This document shows, in pieces, positions 12,101 to 22,392 of a stretch of DNA of 64,000 bases; positions within the stretch are counted from its first letter, which is position 1; every line of letters begins with the position of its first letter. The stretch comes from Uloborus plumipes (taxonomy: Eukaryota; Arthropoda; Arachnida; Araneae; Uloboridae), in NCBI GenBank assembly GCA_038373865.1, contig JAXGGA010001636.1:62001-126000 (forward strand), in the 5' to 3' direction. Position numbers and translations under genes: made by a program. Below the pieces are notes generated by a model. The model saw only the letters and a program-made list of their open reading frames with translations, had not been told where the DNA came from and ran no database searches.

Positions 12101-15100
12101 AATATTTAAATACCATACATTTTATCAATTTGTAACCTAAAGGCTCCTATCGATTAAAAAAATAGGCCTTATAATAGGCTAGATTCCTATAAAAGGGTCA
12201 TTTTTTGACAAAAAACTTGAATTTGAGCTTTTTAGATTTTTTAAAATTTCAAGACCCCGCCTATGAGAATTCTAGGGCATCAAGGAACCTCTGTGTCAAG
12301 TTTGATGAAAATCTGACGCAAACTGTGAATTTGTATATAGAACAAGTATATATACAAGTATACACTCATTTTTATAGATATAGATTTCAAATACTTATAT
12401 TATGTTTTATTATTGTTTGAAGGCTATTTTACAATCAAGTTTTTGTGGTGTTCCATAATTTTTTTGCTGTAATATCAATTTCGAAATATACGTCTGGAAA
12501 ATTAGACATGCAATAACCCTTTCAATTTTTTACTTACAAGCTTGAAATTTTGTTTGCAAGATGCTATTAGCCACAGCACTTTGTCTACCAAATAAAAACA
12601 TTTTTCGTTAACTACTTCATAACATTCATGAAAATGTTTCTGGAAACATGAATTGTTTTGCCGATGATGTCAAACTTATGGGGGTTGTAGAAAATGACGA
12701 ACAAATAAATCAGCTGCAACAGGATTTGGATCATATTACTAAATGGGCAGACAAGTGGGGTATGGCAGTTAATGTTGGGAAATGTCAAGTGCTGCATTTC
12801 GGTCATGGAAATAAGCATACAAGCTATTATTTACAGGGTTCAGTCATTAGTAGGGCAGATAATGTTATGGATCTAGGTGTCTTAATAAATCAGGATTTCA
12901 AGTCCAGTCAACAGTGCAGCATAGCTAGTAACAAAGCCAATAGGATGCTTGGGTTTATTAATAGATCTATTTCAAACAAATCTAAGAAGGTTCTTCTGCC
13001 TCTATATAGAAGTTTGGTAAGACCTCATTTGGAGTATGCTGTTCAGTTTTGGTCTCCTTATCTGAAGAAAGACATTAATTTATTGGAAAGGGTACAAAGA
13101 AGGGCTACAAGGTTAGTAAATGGATTTTCTAATTTAGACTATGATTCCAGACTTAGAATGCTTAATATGTATAGTCTTGAGCAACGGAGAACCAGAGGGG
13201 ACATGATTCAGTTATTTAAATTTATTAAAATGAATGATGTTGCAGGGTTGGATTTTTGCAAGGAAAGCAGGACAAGGGGTCATTGTTTTAAGCTGTTTAA
13301 ACCTCAGGCGAACCTGGAAATTCGAAAAAATTACTATTTTAGCAGGGTAGTGGGAACTTGGAACAGCTTACTGGAAGAGGCGGTAAAGAGCAATGGAGTA
13401 GATGGCTTTAAGAGGGCCATTGATCTTCATTGGGGTCTTTAATTTGACTAGGACCAGCCAAGTTGGGCCCTGAGCCTGCTGCTGGTCGCCACATTTGTAT
13501 TTGTATTTGTATTTGTATATAATTTGGACTGAAGGAGTTAAGCTAAACATATCTGTGGCTTGGTTCTAAAAGGACCAATGTCAATTTTTTCACATTCTGT
13601 GTTATTTTCATCAAAAGTTTCCAATTTAGTAAAACTAATTCTACAAAGGCCAATGTCTATATAATATATAATAAGATATATATATATTATATATTACATA
13701 AATTATTATATATATTATATATTATATAAAATATTATATATATTATATATTATATAAATTATTATATATATTATATATTTATATAATATATAATATATAA
13801 AAAATTTCTTATGATAAAATAATGTTTCTTTGCACTAACAATAAACAAATACCAAAAAATAATAATGGGAATCTTAATGTAAGAAAGTTATAGCATTCTA
13901 AAAAATCTCAAATATCCTTCATCGCTTTTTTCTCCAAACTAACATTTTTGACCTAGGCCCTTTTAGAACCAAGCCACAGATATATATCTATCACATTAAT
14001 TTTTTTCTAACTTTTTCTGTTCCGAAATGCCGGATAAAATCGAGTGAGCAAACAATGAAAACTTGATAAACCCCAACTTCAGTGCCATAAAAAGCAACAC
14101 GACAGCTTTCTCGAGCTCCGGTTACAAAACCCACCTCTCTCCTTGGCAGCCTTCAGCAGCTCCCGCAGGCAGTTCTCCCTTCCGTACTGCGCGGCAGTGA
14201 AGATGGGAGTCATGCCGCACTCGTCCTGTACGTCGATCTGTGCACCACGATTCAACAGGCTGCACAGTAAACTGGCATCCCTGCGATTGGCCGCCTCGTG
14301 GAGCGGGGACCACTGGCTGCAATCTGTGGCGTTCACGTTCGCTTCCGCATCCAGCAGGAGCTCCACCACTTCCATGGAGTCGTTGCGCAGGGCTGCGGAA
14401 GTTAAACACTGGCATATGCAGGGTGTAAAAAATTAATGATTTTTTTTTAAAAATCAAAAAAATCGGATTTTTTTGATTTAAATCAGATTTTTTTGATTTA
14501 AATCTGATTTTTTTTTAAAAAATTAGAAACTTCAGTTATTAATTAATTGTTATTTATGAACAACTTATTTTTAAGTTAATAAAAATACAAAAACACCTTT
14601 GAAGTAAAGCTTCACCAGTAATAAACCCACAAAAAAGTGTTAGGAGCTAATCTGAAAATAATCCTGTCTACTAGCTAGGATAAAAATCAAATGGGACAGG
14701 AAGCTCAACCCAATCCTCACTTCATTCAGCTCCCCCCCCCCCTCTTTATTTTGCTTTTGTTTTGTAAAGCTGGAATATATTTCATTTCAGCTACTAATAA
14801 AGACTGCCCCCCCCCCACCCCCAGTTGCTAATGCAAGGCATAGAAAATTCATCTTCTGTTTGGCTGTTTTTGTTTTTTCTTTTCACTGAAAGTATATCAC
14901 ACACATTCTATCATGTCCCTCCCCCCTCAATTCACTCTTTACAACGCCTGCCCTGCAGCTGCACGTATTTTCTTTATTTCACATATTAGACAACAAATTT
15001 GTGCATACATATTATTTGGACTGCAACCTTCCAGCACATGTGCAGGGGGATGAGTAGGATTACTTTTCCATTTATTAGATGGAAATCAGAGCTCTAAAAG

Positions 15101-18100
15101 AAAATGGTAAAAATAATGAAATTGGGATTGTCCAAGAGAATTTTTAAGGATTAAAATAAAAAGTGATTTAAATCAATGATTTTTTTAAAAAAATCAATTG
15201 ATTTAAATTACGATTTAAATCACTGATTTAAATCAATTGATTTAAATCATTGACACCCTGGGCATATGTCATTTAGATATAAAATAAAGAGAAAAATATT
15301 GCCGTAGATAGTTAAGCAGTAATATCAACAAAAAAAAAAAAAAAAAAACCATAAACACTAGTAAAACTTTGGAATGGGACATTTTTTTTCATGCTTTATT
15401 TTCAGCAGAAAACTAATAAACAAGATCACAGTAAAACTCTATAAAATTAGAATTAAAAAAAATGACAAACAAACAATTTGCAAGCACAACTGTCTAACTG
15501 CTGAGAGCAGAATAATGATACACTGGAGCTGGGTGCTTTGTTCATTTTCTTAGTTGGCAAAAACAGAAAAATATGACACATATACCAAAAAGCTTCATAG
15601 TATTGCCAAATGCTGATGATTTGGTGATTTATGAATCCAATCCTAGCAGTGGAAAAGTAGCAAAGTGGTTAAATATTTTTCAAAACATTTGGTTAGACAT
15701 TGCCAAATTGCAGGATGTTGTACCGATAACATGAAAAAAAGAATCTAAGACTCATAGAATTTATGCACAAAAAATTATCTTTATAGATTAGCTTAAATAC
15801 AACACTATATAAACTGCTTTAAAAAAATCATAATAACAGGCGGAAACTATGGCTAACAACGAACTTTGAAATTATGAAACTTGCTCAGAATTAGAATCAC
15901 TCTATCACTTGTCATGGAATCTACGAGCAAAGGTACAAAATAAAATGAACAATTTCCCCATTACCTGCCAAGAGCAGCTGCACCCCCTTGATCAGAGCCA
16001 GGGCACTAAGATGGGAAGTCAGTGTGACCTCCCAACTTTTTTCTTATCAATTTATTTTTCTTTTGATACTTTTTCTGGTTACATGTTGGTACATATATGC
16101 TTCAAAACTTCAAAAATAACTGAATACAGTTAAAAAATTTTGTAACAAGAATCCAATCTGTTGAAATAAAATTCGACAATTTAACAAGAAAAGGATTAGC
16201 TTTGAACGGAATCAATTTACCAGAACGGCTCTATGCTTTTGCTTGGGAGAATTTAAACTTTTTGGGAGGCCAAAATGACCTCCAAGAACTGGGGTGAAAG
16301 GGGTGGAATGACCTCTGAAAACTCTTAGGAGAACTAACTTTTTAGTAAGTAACAGTGACCTCCAAGAATTGGGGTAAATGTGGTGGAATGACCTCTGAAA
16401 ACTCCTGGTAGAACTGTAACTTTTTGGGAGGTCACAGTGACCTCCCATTGCTTGCCCCTCCCTAATGTGAGTCCAGGCTACACCCATGCTTACAGCTTCC
16501 TAAGAATTAGCATAACTATAACACTATCATCTATGAATAAAGACATGAAATAAAATTAAAAATTTCCAAATCACCTGCCAAGAGAGGACTTTCTTCTTCG
16601 TTGTCCACAATATTGGGGTCGGCACCATACTTCAGGAGCATAGACACCACCCCGGAGGCATCTGTGCCACGCCTTCTCTTACAGGCCAATAGGAGAGCAG
16701 TTTCGCCTTCGTGTGTCTTCCAATTGATGTTGGTGTCTTCTTAAATTACAAAATATTTTTTTCTTCAATCAATACAGTAAAATTTTAATGTGATATGAGT
16801 TTAATTAAGGTGTAAGCTATTTAAGTTGCATTTATTAAGGTGTAAGCTAAAAAAGGTGCAGTTTTGCCTTCGTGTGTCTTGCAATTGATATCAATATCTT
16901 CTAAAATTACAAGAAATTTTTTTATAAAATAAATAAATTAAAATTTCCATGTGATATGAGTTTAATTAAGGTGTTCAAAGATATATGAAACAGCAAAAAT
17001 AAAAGAAAATAAAGTTTTAATTTCATTTCAAATAACTTTTAGCAGAATGATGCTGTAGCTTGCTCAATCAATTAGTACGTTTGTAACATTTTTACCCTGG
17101 ATGTACAGGTCGTCTTCCGAATTTTAAACACTGGCTTCAAATTCTCATATATTTGAACACAAAAAACTATTATGTATCGTAGTATGAAGTAAAAATTTTT
17201 AAAATTAAAGAAAAAAATGTTCTCAAAAAAGGATAATCTACACACGTAGCGGGTGTAACCGTATGGTGAGGCCTGCCACACATACAAATCATTGTTTTTC
17301 AAGTACCGTATTTTCCTGTATATAATCCGCGGATTATGTGTTAAAAAAGTTCAAAATTTTGAGGTGCATATTATACGCTGCTGCGGATAATCTGATAAAA
17401 AAAATTTCAGCTGAAAAGTTTTAATTGAAGTTTTGAAAGTACGTTTTATTTTATCAAATAATAAACAGATGGCGCTGAAAGCATTCCGTCTCTGTGAAAA
17501 GCTAACTCAACGCTCAATCCTCCTGGTCAACACCCTGCTCCTTGCGTGTCATCCCCCCCCCCCCCCGCTCTTAGCGCCGAGCTAAGCAGGCGACTCTCAT
17601 CGCGTTATCCAGGCGACTCTCATCGCGTTATCGTCCAATTACAGAGAGGCGCAAATAATACGTCACTCGCTCCGCTGAAAATGACGAAATAAACCGAGAA
17701 GCGAAAGAAATAGTTCTTCGCGCGGTGTCCGAATTTCGGGCGTAATTAGACCCTCTGCTTTTCAGAAATCAGATTAGTTTGTGACATTCACGCATTTTTA
17801 AGCTTGTTTCTTTAACCATAATCTCCTTAAGTTGTAGAAATAATTTCACTTTTAGGAGCGTCGCTTCGTGGCGCGGAGAAATACATTCATTTGAATCGAA
17901 AGCGTCAGCCCACAAACAGGTTTCTCATCCGTTCCCCGTGACGTCATGGTCAAAGAACTATGAATCATTTTAGTGTTCTATTATAGATCGCTTTAAAATC
18001 TTAAAAGTTTAATCCTTTCGAAATGCAAATAAGAAAAAAAGCTATAACTATGTTTCGACATCGCGAATCTAATTACGAACGCCAAGAAGGCAGCCAGCTG

Positions 18101-21100
18101 CGTTTTAGGCTCCCTTGCAGTCGCAAGCCGCCGGGAGCGAAACAAAAGGCGCCAATGAAACGTCGTCTACTGCGGGACCCATCGATGACGTATGTGACAC
18201 ACCTCCGATAAGAAATGCGTCTCGGCTGATAAGACATGCGCGTTAATCAAGCGAAACATTAAAAAGAAAAAAAAAAGGTGCGGACTATACGGCGCTGCGG
18301 ATTATACGACGCTTTTTTTTGGGGGGAGCGAAAAAAGGGCGCTGCGGATAATACGCCGCTGCGGATTATATACAGGAAAATACGGTACAACATTTTTTTA
18401 AAAAGTAGATACTTCATATTATAATACACCATGATAACATGTGTTTAAATATATGAGACTGAAAAGCCAATGTTTAAAAATCAGGGAATAAAATGCAAAT
18501 GTTGTCATGCCCATGTAAAAGGATTGAGCAAGTTATTGAAAACATTTTGATTCAAAGTTCAGCAAATCAGAGCCAATGACATAAATAGCATTATTCAAAT
18601 TGAACTACAATGTTAGGAATAGGATACTTTACGTTTATGTCTCGACAATAGAATGTTCAACAAGGTTCTGTAATAAACAAACCTTCAGCAGATAAAACAT
18701 GTGGCACAAAAGTGGCAACTAAACCATTCAATGACACATAATCTCGTATTTAACCCCTGACGAAGCAAGGAAGGGAGTTATAAGTTTGACATGTCTGTGG
18801 CACCGTACAGCCTAAACGGATAGACTAATTTTGAAAATTCATTTTTTGTTTGAAAATTGAAGTGATCCAGTGTTCTTAGCTAGGACGCTTCTTCGGATGA
18901 GATTAATTAACAAAGATATTAATTAGAAGCCTTTAAAATGTTTTTAACGATTTTTGAAGTGAAAATATATTGAAGAATTTACAACAATAGTACCAAAAGA
19001 AAGAAACAAAAAATTCTGCACTTGAAAAGATGCCTTCGAAACTTTCATGTAAAAATAAAACTCGAATTTTTCGTTTTTTAGCAAATGCGGCTGAGGCTCA
19101 AATCTACAGGATTGGAAACTGATGTCATATTGGCCGCCAGGGAAAGAAAACTTGATGATTTAAAATGTTTATCTGTTGCCAGTTTCTACTTGTTAACAAT
19201 TAAAATACTTGTAATTGATTTTAGTATAAGAATTCTCAATTTTCCTTCTTTATTCTGCTTTTGCGACTAGCAAAATTTTACTAGTGAGGATTCTTTCCTT
19301 TTCTGTGTTCACCAAATCCTCTCGAGAACAATATACTGTCGGCTCCGCTTAAACGAATACTGTCAGTTCCAAGAAATATTATTCAATTAAGCAGAGATTT
19401 TTAACATTGAGTCTGTGGCATGGGAAATATTTGGTTCCAGAATATTTTATTTGTATAAGCGGGGTATTCGTTCATCCGTTACCAGGGTTGGGTTTTTGAC
19501 GTCAAAAACCAGTTTTTGACATGACATGTCGAAAACCTGTCGAAAACCCGTCGAAAACCTGTCAAAAACGTCGAAAACGTCAAAAACCTGTCGAAAACCT
19601 GTCTAAAACTCAAATACAATGGTTATTGAGATTTTTTATAAACATATAAGGTTTCTCATCCTAAAAAATATTAAACAAAAATTTGTACATCTTATCAAAC
19701 AAGTTTAATAAACATTAAATTAATAAATTTAGTGAAAATTATTTCTCATTCTTTTAAACTAACTTGTTTTACCGTGAAAAAAATTAAATATTAAAACTTA
19801 AATCCAGCTTTTAAAGTAGTTTTGTTTAAATGTTTATATAACTATCAATTAGTTATCTTATCAATCAAGTTTAATAAAAATTAAATTAATAAATTTAATG
19901 AAATTAATTCACATTCTTTTAAATTAACTTGTTATGGAGTGAAAAACGTTACGAATATTAAAACTTAAATCCAGCTTTTAAAGTAGTTTTGTTTAAATGT
20001 TTATAAAACTATCAATTAGTTATCTTATCAATCAAGTTTAATAAAAATTAAATTAATAAATTTAATGAAATTAATTCACATTCTTTTAAATTAACTTGTT
20101 ATGGAGTGAAAAACGTTACGAATATTAAAACTTAAATCCAAATTTTAGAGTAGTTTTGTTTAAATGTTTTAATAACTATCAATTAGTTATCTTATAAATC
20201 AAGTTTAATAAAAATTAATTAATAAATTTAATGAAAATTAATTTGCCAGAAAGAAAATTAGCCATTAGCAGATACCCTAAATATGGTACAAGGAGACGAC
20301 GCAACACTGGCTGATGCCTGTCGAGCATGGCATTCCCTAGCAGAGAAGATTCTAGTCTTTCTCGACATCATGATGCTGTAATGAAACGCCTCTCTTCATA
20401 TCTTCAACCGTTTCACTATTTGGCGTACCTAACCCACCCAATATATAAAGGAGAAATCCTAAATGATGAGTAAAAGGAAATAGCTCGAAAATGGTTGCTT
20501 GAAATCCAACCAAATTCTCTTGAGCAGTTAATTGCATTTAAAGCCGAATCTGCCCCCTATCCCGGTAGCTACTTTGCAGTTCATAATATCTCAGCAAGAA
20601 CATGGTGGAAAGGTTTAAAAAAAAGAAACATCTCTGCCGAATTTGTACAGCCGATGGTAAAATTACATTCCAGCCCATGTAACTCAGCGTCCAGCTAGAG
20701 AATCTTCGAGTTTTGGACTCTTATACATTCTAAACTCAGAAATAGACTTGGCGTCCAAAAAGCATCAAAACTGGTCTTTTGTTACTGCATGCTCCACAGG
20801 AAAAGCGATTTAGATTGGCACTAAATACCTTAAGTAACTGTTAACTTAAGTAACTGTAACTTAAGTAACTATTAACTTTATTTTATGTATATAAGTCTAC
20901 AAATAATCCAGGGAAATGTGCACTATGCAATTTCTGCTTTCTAAAATTTATAAATTGTAATTAGGTTTACGTTTTAATATACTGTTATTTATAATTAATT
21001 TTTATTCTATAATGATAGTAAAGTAGCTCATTCATTTATTTTATTTTCCACATGTCACACATCTTGTAATATCCCAATTGAAGGGCTCGGGAGTAAATAA

Positions 21101-22023
21101 TGGTAGACAAATTCTAAAAATCGGACTATTTCAAACTAAAATTTTAAAAAATCACTTGTAAAAATTTATTAAGTATACCCAAGACACACAGCACTTAATT
21201 AATGTACACACACTTCATCTAAAAAAAAAAAAAAAAAAAACCTGTTACAGTAATTTCTCGAAGCAATAAAGCCATATTCAAAAGCCATATGTTTGATTTT
21301 TTAAAATGCTAGTTACCATTATTTACTCCCGAGTCCTTCAATTATGTTTAGGATTGCTTATCACACTTTATTTTAATAACCTAAAACTCCAAAAGTTTAC
21401 TTCAGTGTCTGAAATCAGAAATTGTAAAATTCATTTGAAAATGTATTTTGATTATCAATATCAAATTTAAACATGTTTTGGACAGAAATTTAGGTTTTTG
21501 ACAATTATGTCAAAAACCATGTCAAAAAGGGGTTTTTGACATGACGGTAAAAACCACGGTTAAAACCGGATAAAACCTCCAACTGTCAAAAACTTGCCAA
21601 CCCTGTCCGTTACCCGATTAAGCGGGGCCGACAGTATTTCAATTTTAAAAGCTTTATGACCAGAATAGTTCGTTTCAATACGAGATTGGCAATCAGGGTC
21701 AAAATTTTTAATTTAATCTTAGTACTTGTATTGATTCCCACCACTATTTGCCTTCTACGGATCCTCCATTGAAATTCCACAAAGAAAATCAAAGAGCAAT
21801 TAATTTAACGACCCTGCATCTTACTGTGTTTCAAAAGCGCCTCCAGGCACTCCAGGGATGGGCCCAGGGCAGCCGCCTCGTGCAACGGTTTCCAGCCGCG
21901 GTTATCGCTGACATCGACCGGTTTTTCCAGATTAATCAGCTTGAGGAGGCTGTCTCGGTTCCCGATCCGAGCCGCATGCCCCACCCTGGAGCAAGTGTCG
22001 CTCCATTGTTCAGTGAAATCCAT
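3710..22023 (-). CDS. ASB3: ASB3-like ankyrin/SOCS adaptor, 5' six coding exons (partial)
   Basis: Six minus-strand exons join in phase into 383 codons that follow ASB3 closely from its first residue (MDFTEQWSDTCSRVGHAA). ASB proteins are substrate receptors of Cullin-5/Elongin ubiquitin ligases: ankyrin repeats bind the substrate and the C-terminal SOCS box binds Elongin B/C. Visible ankyrin signatures include NRGWKPLHEAA, WSPLHEAANRRDASLLCSLL, GMTPIFTAAQYG, WATPLMIAAQQG and HATALHMAVQGNH. Human ASB3 is about 518 residues, so about 135 residues including the SOCS box are missing; I found no matching exon between 1 and 3709. The start is chosen by match to the family amino terminus. Transcription diverges from FANCM. 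Confidence 0.85.
3968..4270. mobile_element. MITE with CRE-like words beside ASB3 exon 6
   Basis: Inverted arms around GCAATCGCTACTGGAAGTGA (left 3968-4035, right 4190-4270). The interior carries TGACGTCA twice and a TGACGT once. It sits just upstream of the exon 6 acceptor. Confidence 0.6.
4309..5253. mobile_element. GGGTCATTCC element, copy 1
   Basis: Ends GGGTCATTCC and GGAATGACCC, flanked by ATTT on both sides. The word AGAGTGGACA or close variants recurs at about 4510, 4670 and 4850. A truncated inverted copy lies at 29453-30354. Confidence 0.75.
5490..5920. mobile_element. Nearly perfect 431-bp palindrome (MITE)
   Basis: Each arm of about 210 bp, starting GGGTAATTCCATTGTGAC, is almost identical to the inverse of the other; the centre is near 5705. 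Flanked by an exact 9-bp duplication AATACAATA (5481-5489 and 5921-5929). No coding capacity. Confidence 0.88.
6068..6122. repeat. (TA)n microsatellite
   Basis: About 27 uninterrupted TA units. Confidence 0.97.
6280..7306. other. ASB3 intron sequence without a gene
   Basis: Contains several inverted CTTGGCGA / TCGCCAAG words (about 6785-6860) and otherwise unremarkable AT-rich DNA. Confidence 0.5.
7307..7435 (-). CDS. ASB3: ASB3-like coding exon 5
   Basis: A 129-nt exon too short for simple ORF calling, found by phase and family alignment. Acceptor gatcag, donor GAGAG|gtaata. It encodes LCLDILLSKMDVTALISYFH, then MICPLHLAVEWE; this fills the gap between exons 4 and 6 exactly. Confidence 0.8.
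7436..8350. other. ASB3 intron, AT-rich, no gene seen
   Basis: Strongly AT-rich with many stops on both strands and no supportable feature. Confidence 0.5.
8356..8925. repeat. Inverted repeat with a second inverted pair inside
   Basis: Outer arms: TAAGAATGAAATGACTGACA (about 8363) and its complement near 8905. Inner pair: CAGGGGTGACTGTG (about 8449) versus CACAATCACCCCTG (about 8800). Suggests nested foldbacks. A GTGTGTG plus poly-G tract lies inside. Confidence 0.6.
9590..9800 (-). mobile_element. Degraded TTAA MITE related to 1933-2170
   Basis: Inverted relative to the 1933 copy; shares the TTAACCTTTAAGAACC end (at 9800) and the GGTACACATGCTGTACCG block. The other end is eroded. Confidence 0.6.
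9940..10690. repeat. Tandem AT-rich repeat array, ASB3 copy
   Basis: Reiterated units, about 131 bp between the clearest pair (10431 and 10562), containing ATTACTTTTATATTTGCAAAG and a TAGTTTAGCCTTTAGTATTA block. Ends in a short (TA)n and CATACAAACAAACAAGC next to ASB3 exon 4. The same units occur at 41640-41720 and 42730-43045 in FANCM. Confidence 0.75.
10721..10898 (-). CDS. ASB3: ASB3-like coding exon 4
   Basis: Enters in phase 1 after cgttccag with GQEDVVNIGAEDWATPLMIA and ends AVQGNHK plus two bases. The donor GTTAGT is weaker than consensus but is the only one that keeps phase with exon 5. Confidence 0.83.
10960..11428. other. Low-complexity A/T region
   Basis: Runs of TTTATTTATT and AAATAAATAA; no gene. 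Confidence 0.7.
11429..12384 (-). mobile_element. Short Helitron
   Basis: Read on the minus strand it begins TCTATATCTATAAAAATGAG after an A. It ends with hairpin CCCGGGCAACGCCGGG, a short spacer and CTAG before a T. These are the standard Helitron ends (5' TC, 3' hairpin plus CTRR, insertion between A and T). At 956 bp it keeps only the amino-terminal coding part. Confidence 0.78.
11483..11847 (-). pseudogene. Amino-terminal fragment of a Helitron Rep-helicase protein
   Basis: Starts MPPKKRKAIGQVHPKAKK at 11847, then a frameshift, then a stretch with repeated (S/T)xxxRxxRLxxLRxRxxxSR units. This arginine-rich start is typical of animal Helitron helicase proteins. The Rep and helicase domains are absent, so it is a remnant. 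Confidence 0.6.
12648..13442 (+). pseudogene. CR1-type LINE reverse transcriptase, 3' part
   Basis: An open frame of 264 codons begins at the RT catalytic FADD motif and continues LGVLINQDFKSSQQC, PLYRSLVRPHLEYAVQFWSP and LERVQRRATRL to the normal carboxy end. That order is typical of CR1-clade LINEs. The element is 5'-truncated: the endonuclease and most of the fingers and palm are missing. The frame is intact, which suggests a recent insertion. It ends in a (ATTTGT)n tail at 13495-13520. Confidence 0.85.
13495..13520 (+). repeat. LINE 3' hexamer tail (ATTTGT)n
   Basis: Four units of ATTTGT directly after the CR1 3' UTR; the second copy at 28587 has the same tail inverted. Confidence 0.85.
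13549..13984. mobile_element. Foldback MITE with TATATATTA core
   Basis: Ends ATATCTGTGGCTTGGTTC and its complement. The centre (13655-13802) is a repeated ATTATATATATTAT tract. Confidence 0.75.
14135..14392 (-). CDS. ASB3: ASB3-like coding exon 3
   Basis: Acceptor cttccgcag, donor AGAG|gtgggt. It encodes ALRNDSMEVVELLLDAEANV and two ankyrin repeats, ending ELLKAAKERG. A hAT element with its target duplication begins only 19 bp upstream of the acceptor. Confidence 0.88.
14419..15260. mobile_element. hAT element, CAGGGTGT family
   Basis: Ends CAGGGTGT and TGACACCCTG with exact 8-bp duplication GGCATATG (14411-14418 and 15261-15268). Subterminal GATTTAAATC words are densely repeated at both ends. 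No transposase. Confidence 0.85.
15935..16490 (-). mobile_element. GGTCA-palindrome repeat plus copied exon 2 donor (ASB3)
   Basis: On the minus strand it begins GGTGTAGCCTGGACTCACAT and ends GGCTCTGATCAAGGGGGTGC. It then runs into a copy of the exon 2 donor and first intron bases (15985-15935). The same repeat, in the same sense relative to the gene, follows FANCM exon 12 (50525-50990). It contains AGGTCACAGTGACCT at 16429-16443. Confidence 0.7.
16575..16739 (-). CDS. ASB3: ASB3-like coding exon 2
   Basis: Enters in phase 1 and encodes KDTNINWKTHEGETALLLAC through LLKYGADPNIVDNEEESPLL. Donor GCAG|gtgatt. Both ends of this exon have degenerate copies nearby: the acceptor half at 16857-16912 and the donor at 15935-15985. 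Confidence 0.85.
16857..16975 (-). repeat. Tandem copy of ASB3 exon 2 acceptor half
   Basis: Degenerate copy of the first ~46 coding bases of exon 2, its acceptor and about 65 bp of intron. It keeps an AG acceptor and an open frame DIDINCKTHEGKTAP but has no donor nearby. Confidence 0.75.
17306..18385. mobile_element. TA-flanked element CCGTATTTTCCTG
   Basis: Ends CCGTATTTTCCTGTATATAA and complement with TA on both sides (Tc1/mariner/pogo-type target). The interior is distinctly more GC- and CpG-rich than its surroundings, and GCTGCGGATAATACG-like words recur near both ends. No transposase recognised. Confidence 0.78.
18770..19325. repeat. Dispersed long repeat, part 1
   Basis: Shares GTGTTCTTAGCTAGG and TTATCTGTTGCCAGTTTCTA with 38320-38935 and, for its first part, with 60655-60850. 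Interrupted here at about 19330 by an inserted element and resumed at about 21640-21745. Confidence 0.7.
19691..20250. repeat. About 167-bp tandem repeat, about 3.4 copies
   Basis: Unit starts near CTTATCAATCAAGTTTAATA at about 19691, 19857, 20025 and 20192. The middle two units are nearly identical. Confidence 0.85.
20290..20840 (+). pseudogene. hAT transposase, carboxy-terminal remnant
   Basis: The plus frame reads EIARKWLLEIQPNSLEQLIA, FAVHNISARTWWKGL and then SKLRNRLGVQKASKL, which matches the hAT dimerisation end. Stop codons (for example before KEIARK and after PCNSAS) and a lost segment make it inactive. Confidence 0.7.
21825..22023 (-). CDS. ASB3: ASB3-like coding exon 1
   Basis: Starts at ATG (22023-22021) and encodes MDFTEQWSDTCSRVGHAARI, then the VDVSDNRGWKPLHEAAALGP ankyrin. 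Ends in phase 1 at CACA|gtaaga. Confidence 0.87.
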
Positions 22024-22392
22024 TACCTAGACAGATACGGGTGAAAAATGAGTTTTCAAGACAAGTTAATGATTAGAGTAGTTTGACTAGTATATTGGAC
22101 ATATTAGAACAATTTTATTTTCAGAAACACATATTATTATTAATCCCAGGGACCAGTGCTATAAATAAGCCCTCCTTAGTCGCATTTCGTGACCAAAAAT
22201 TTTGTTTTGACCACTAGATTTCTAAACATAGGTACCAAACTTGACACCGAAAGTTTTGAATCACACTAACATTTTTTTTACTGAGCCGTGAGATTAAGAC
22301 ACATCACGTAATTGGACCGAAGGATAAACATGTAAAAGTAATTTTTAGGTGCAATCACTTTCGTCTATAAAAATTAGTATACTTTACAAGTA

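Larger units (their letters stand above)
19483..21605 (+). mobile_element. hAT transposon, CAGGGTTGG family
   Basis: Ends CAGGGTTGG and CCAACCCTG, exact 8-bp duplication TCCGTTAC (19475-19482 and 21606-21613). Subterminal TGTCGAAAACC / GTCAAAAAC words cluster at the ends. It holds a broken transposase and a roughly 167-bp tandem repeat. Confidence 0.88.
19330..21638. mobile_element. ATACTGTCGGC MITE carrying a hAT element
   Basis: Ends ATACTGTCGGCTCCGCTTAA and GCGGGGCCGACAGTAT. The repeat copy at about 38820 lacks this insert. Almost all of its length is the nested hAT (19483-21605). Confidence 0.7.

Noticed and set aside
15960..16020. An extra ASB3 exon reading ALALIKGVQLLLA
   Set aside because: Exon 2 joins exon 3 directly in phase and in family alignment; this stretch is repeat sequence plus a copied donor.
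16857..16912. A functional alternative ASB3 exon
   Set aside because: Intact acceptor and frame but no donor within reach; better explained as a partial duplication.
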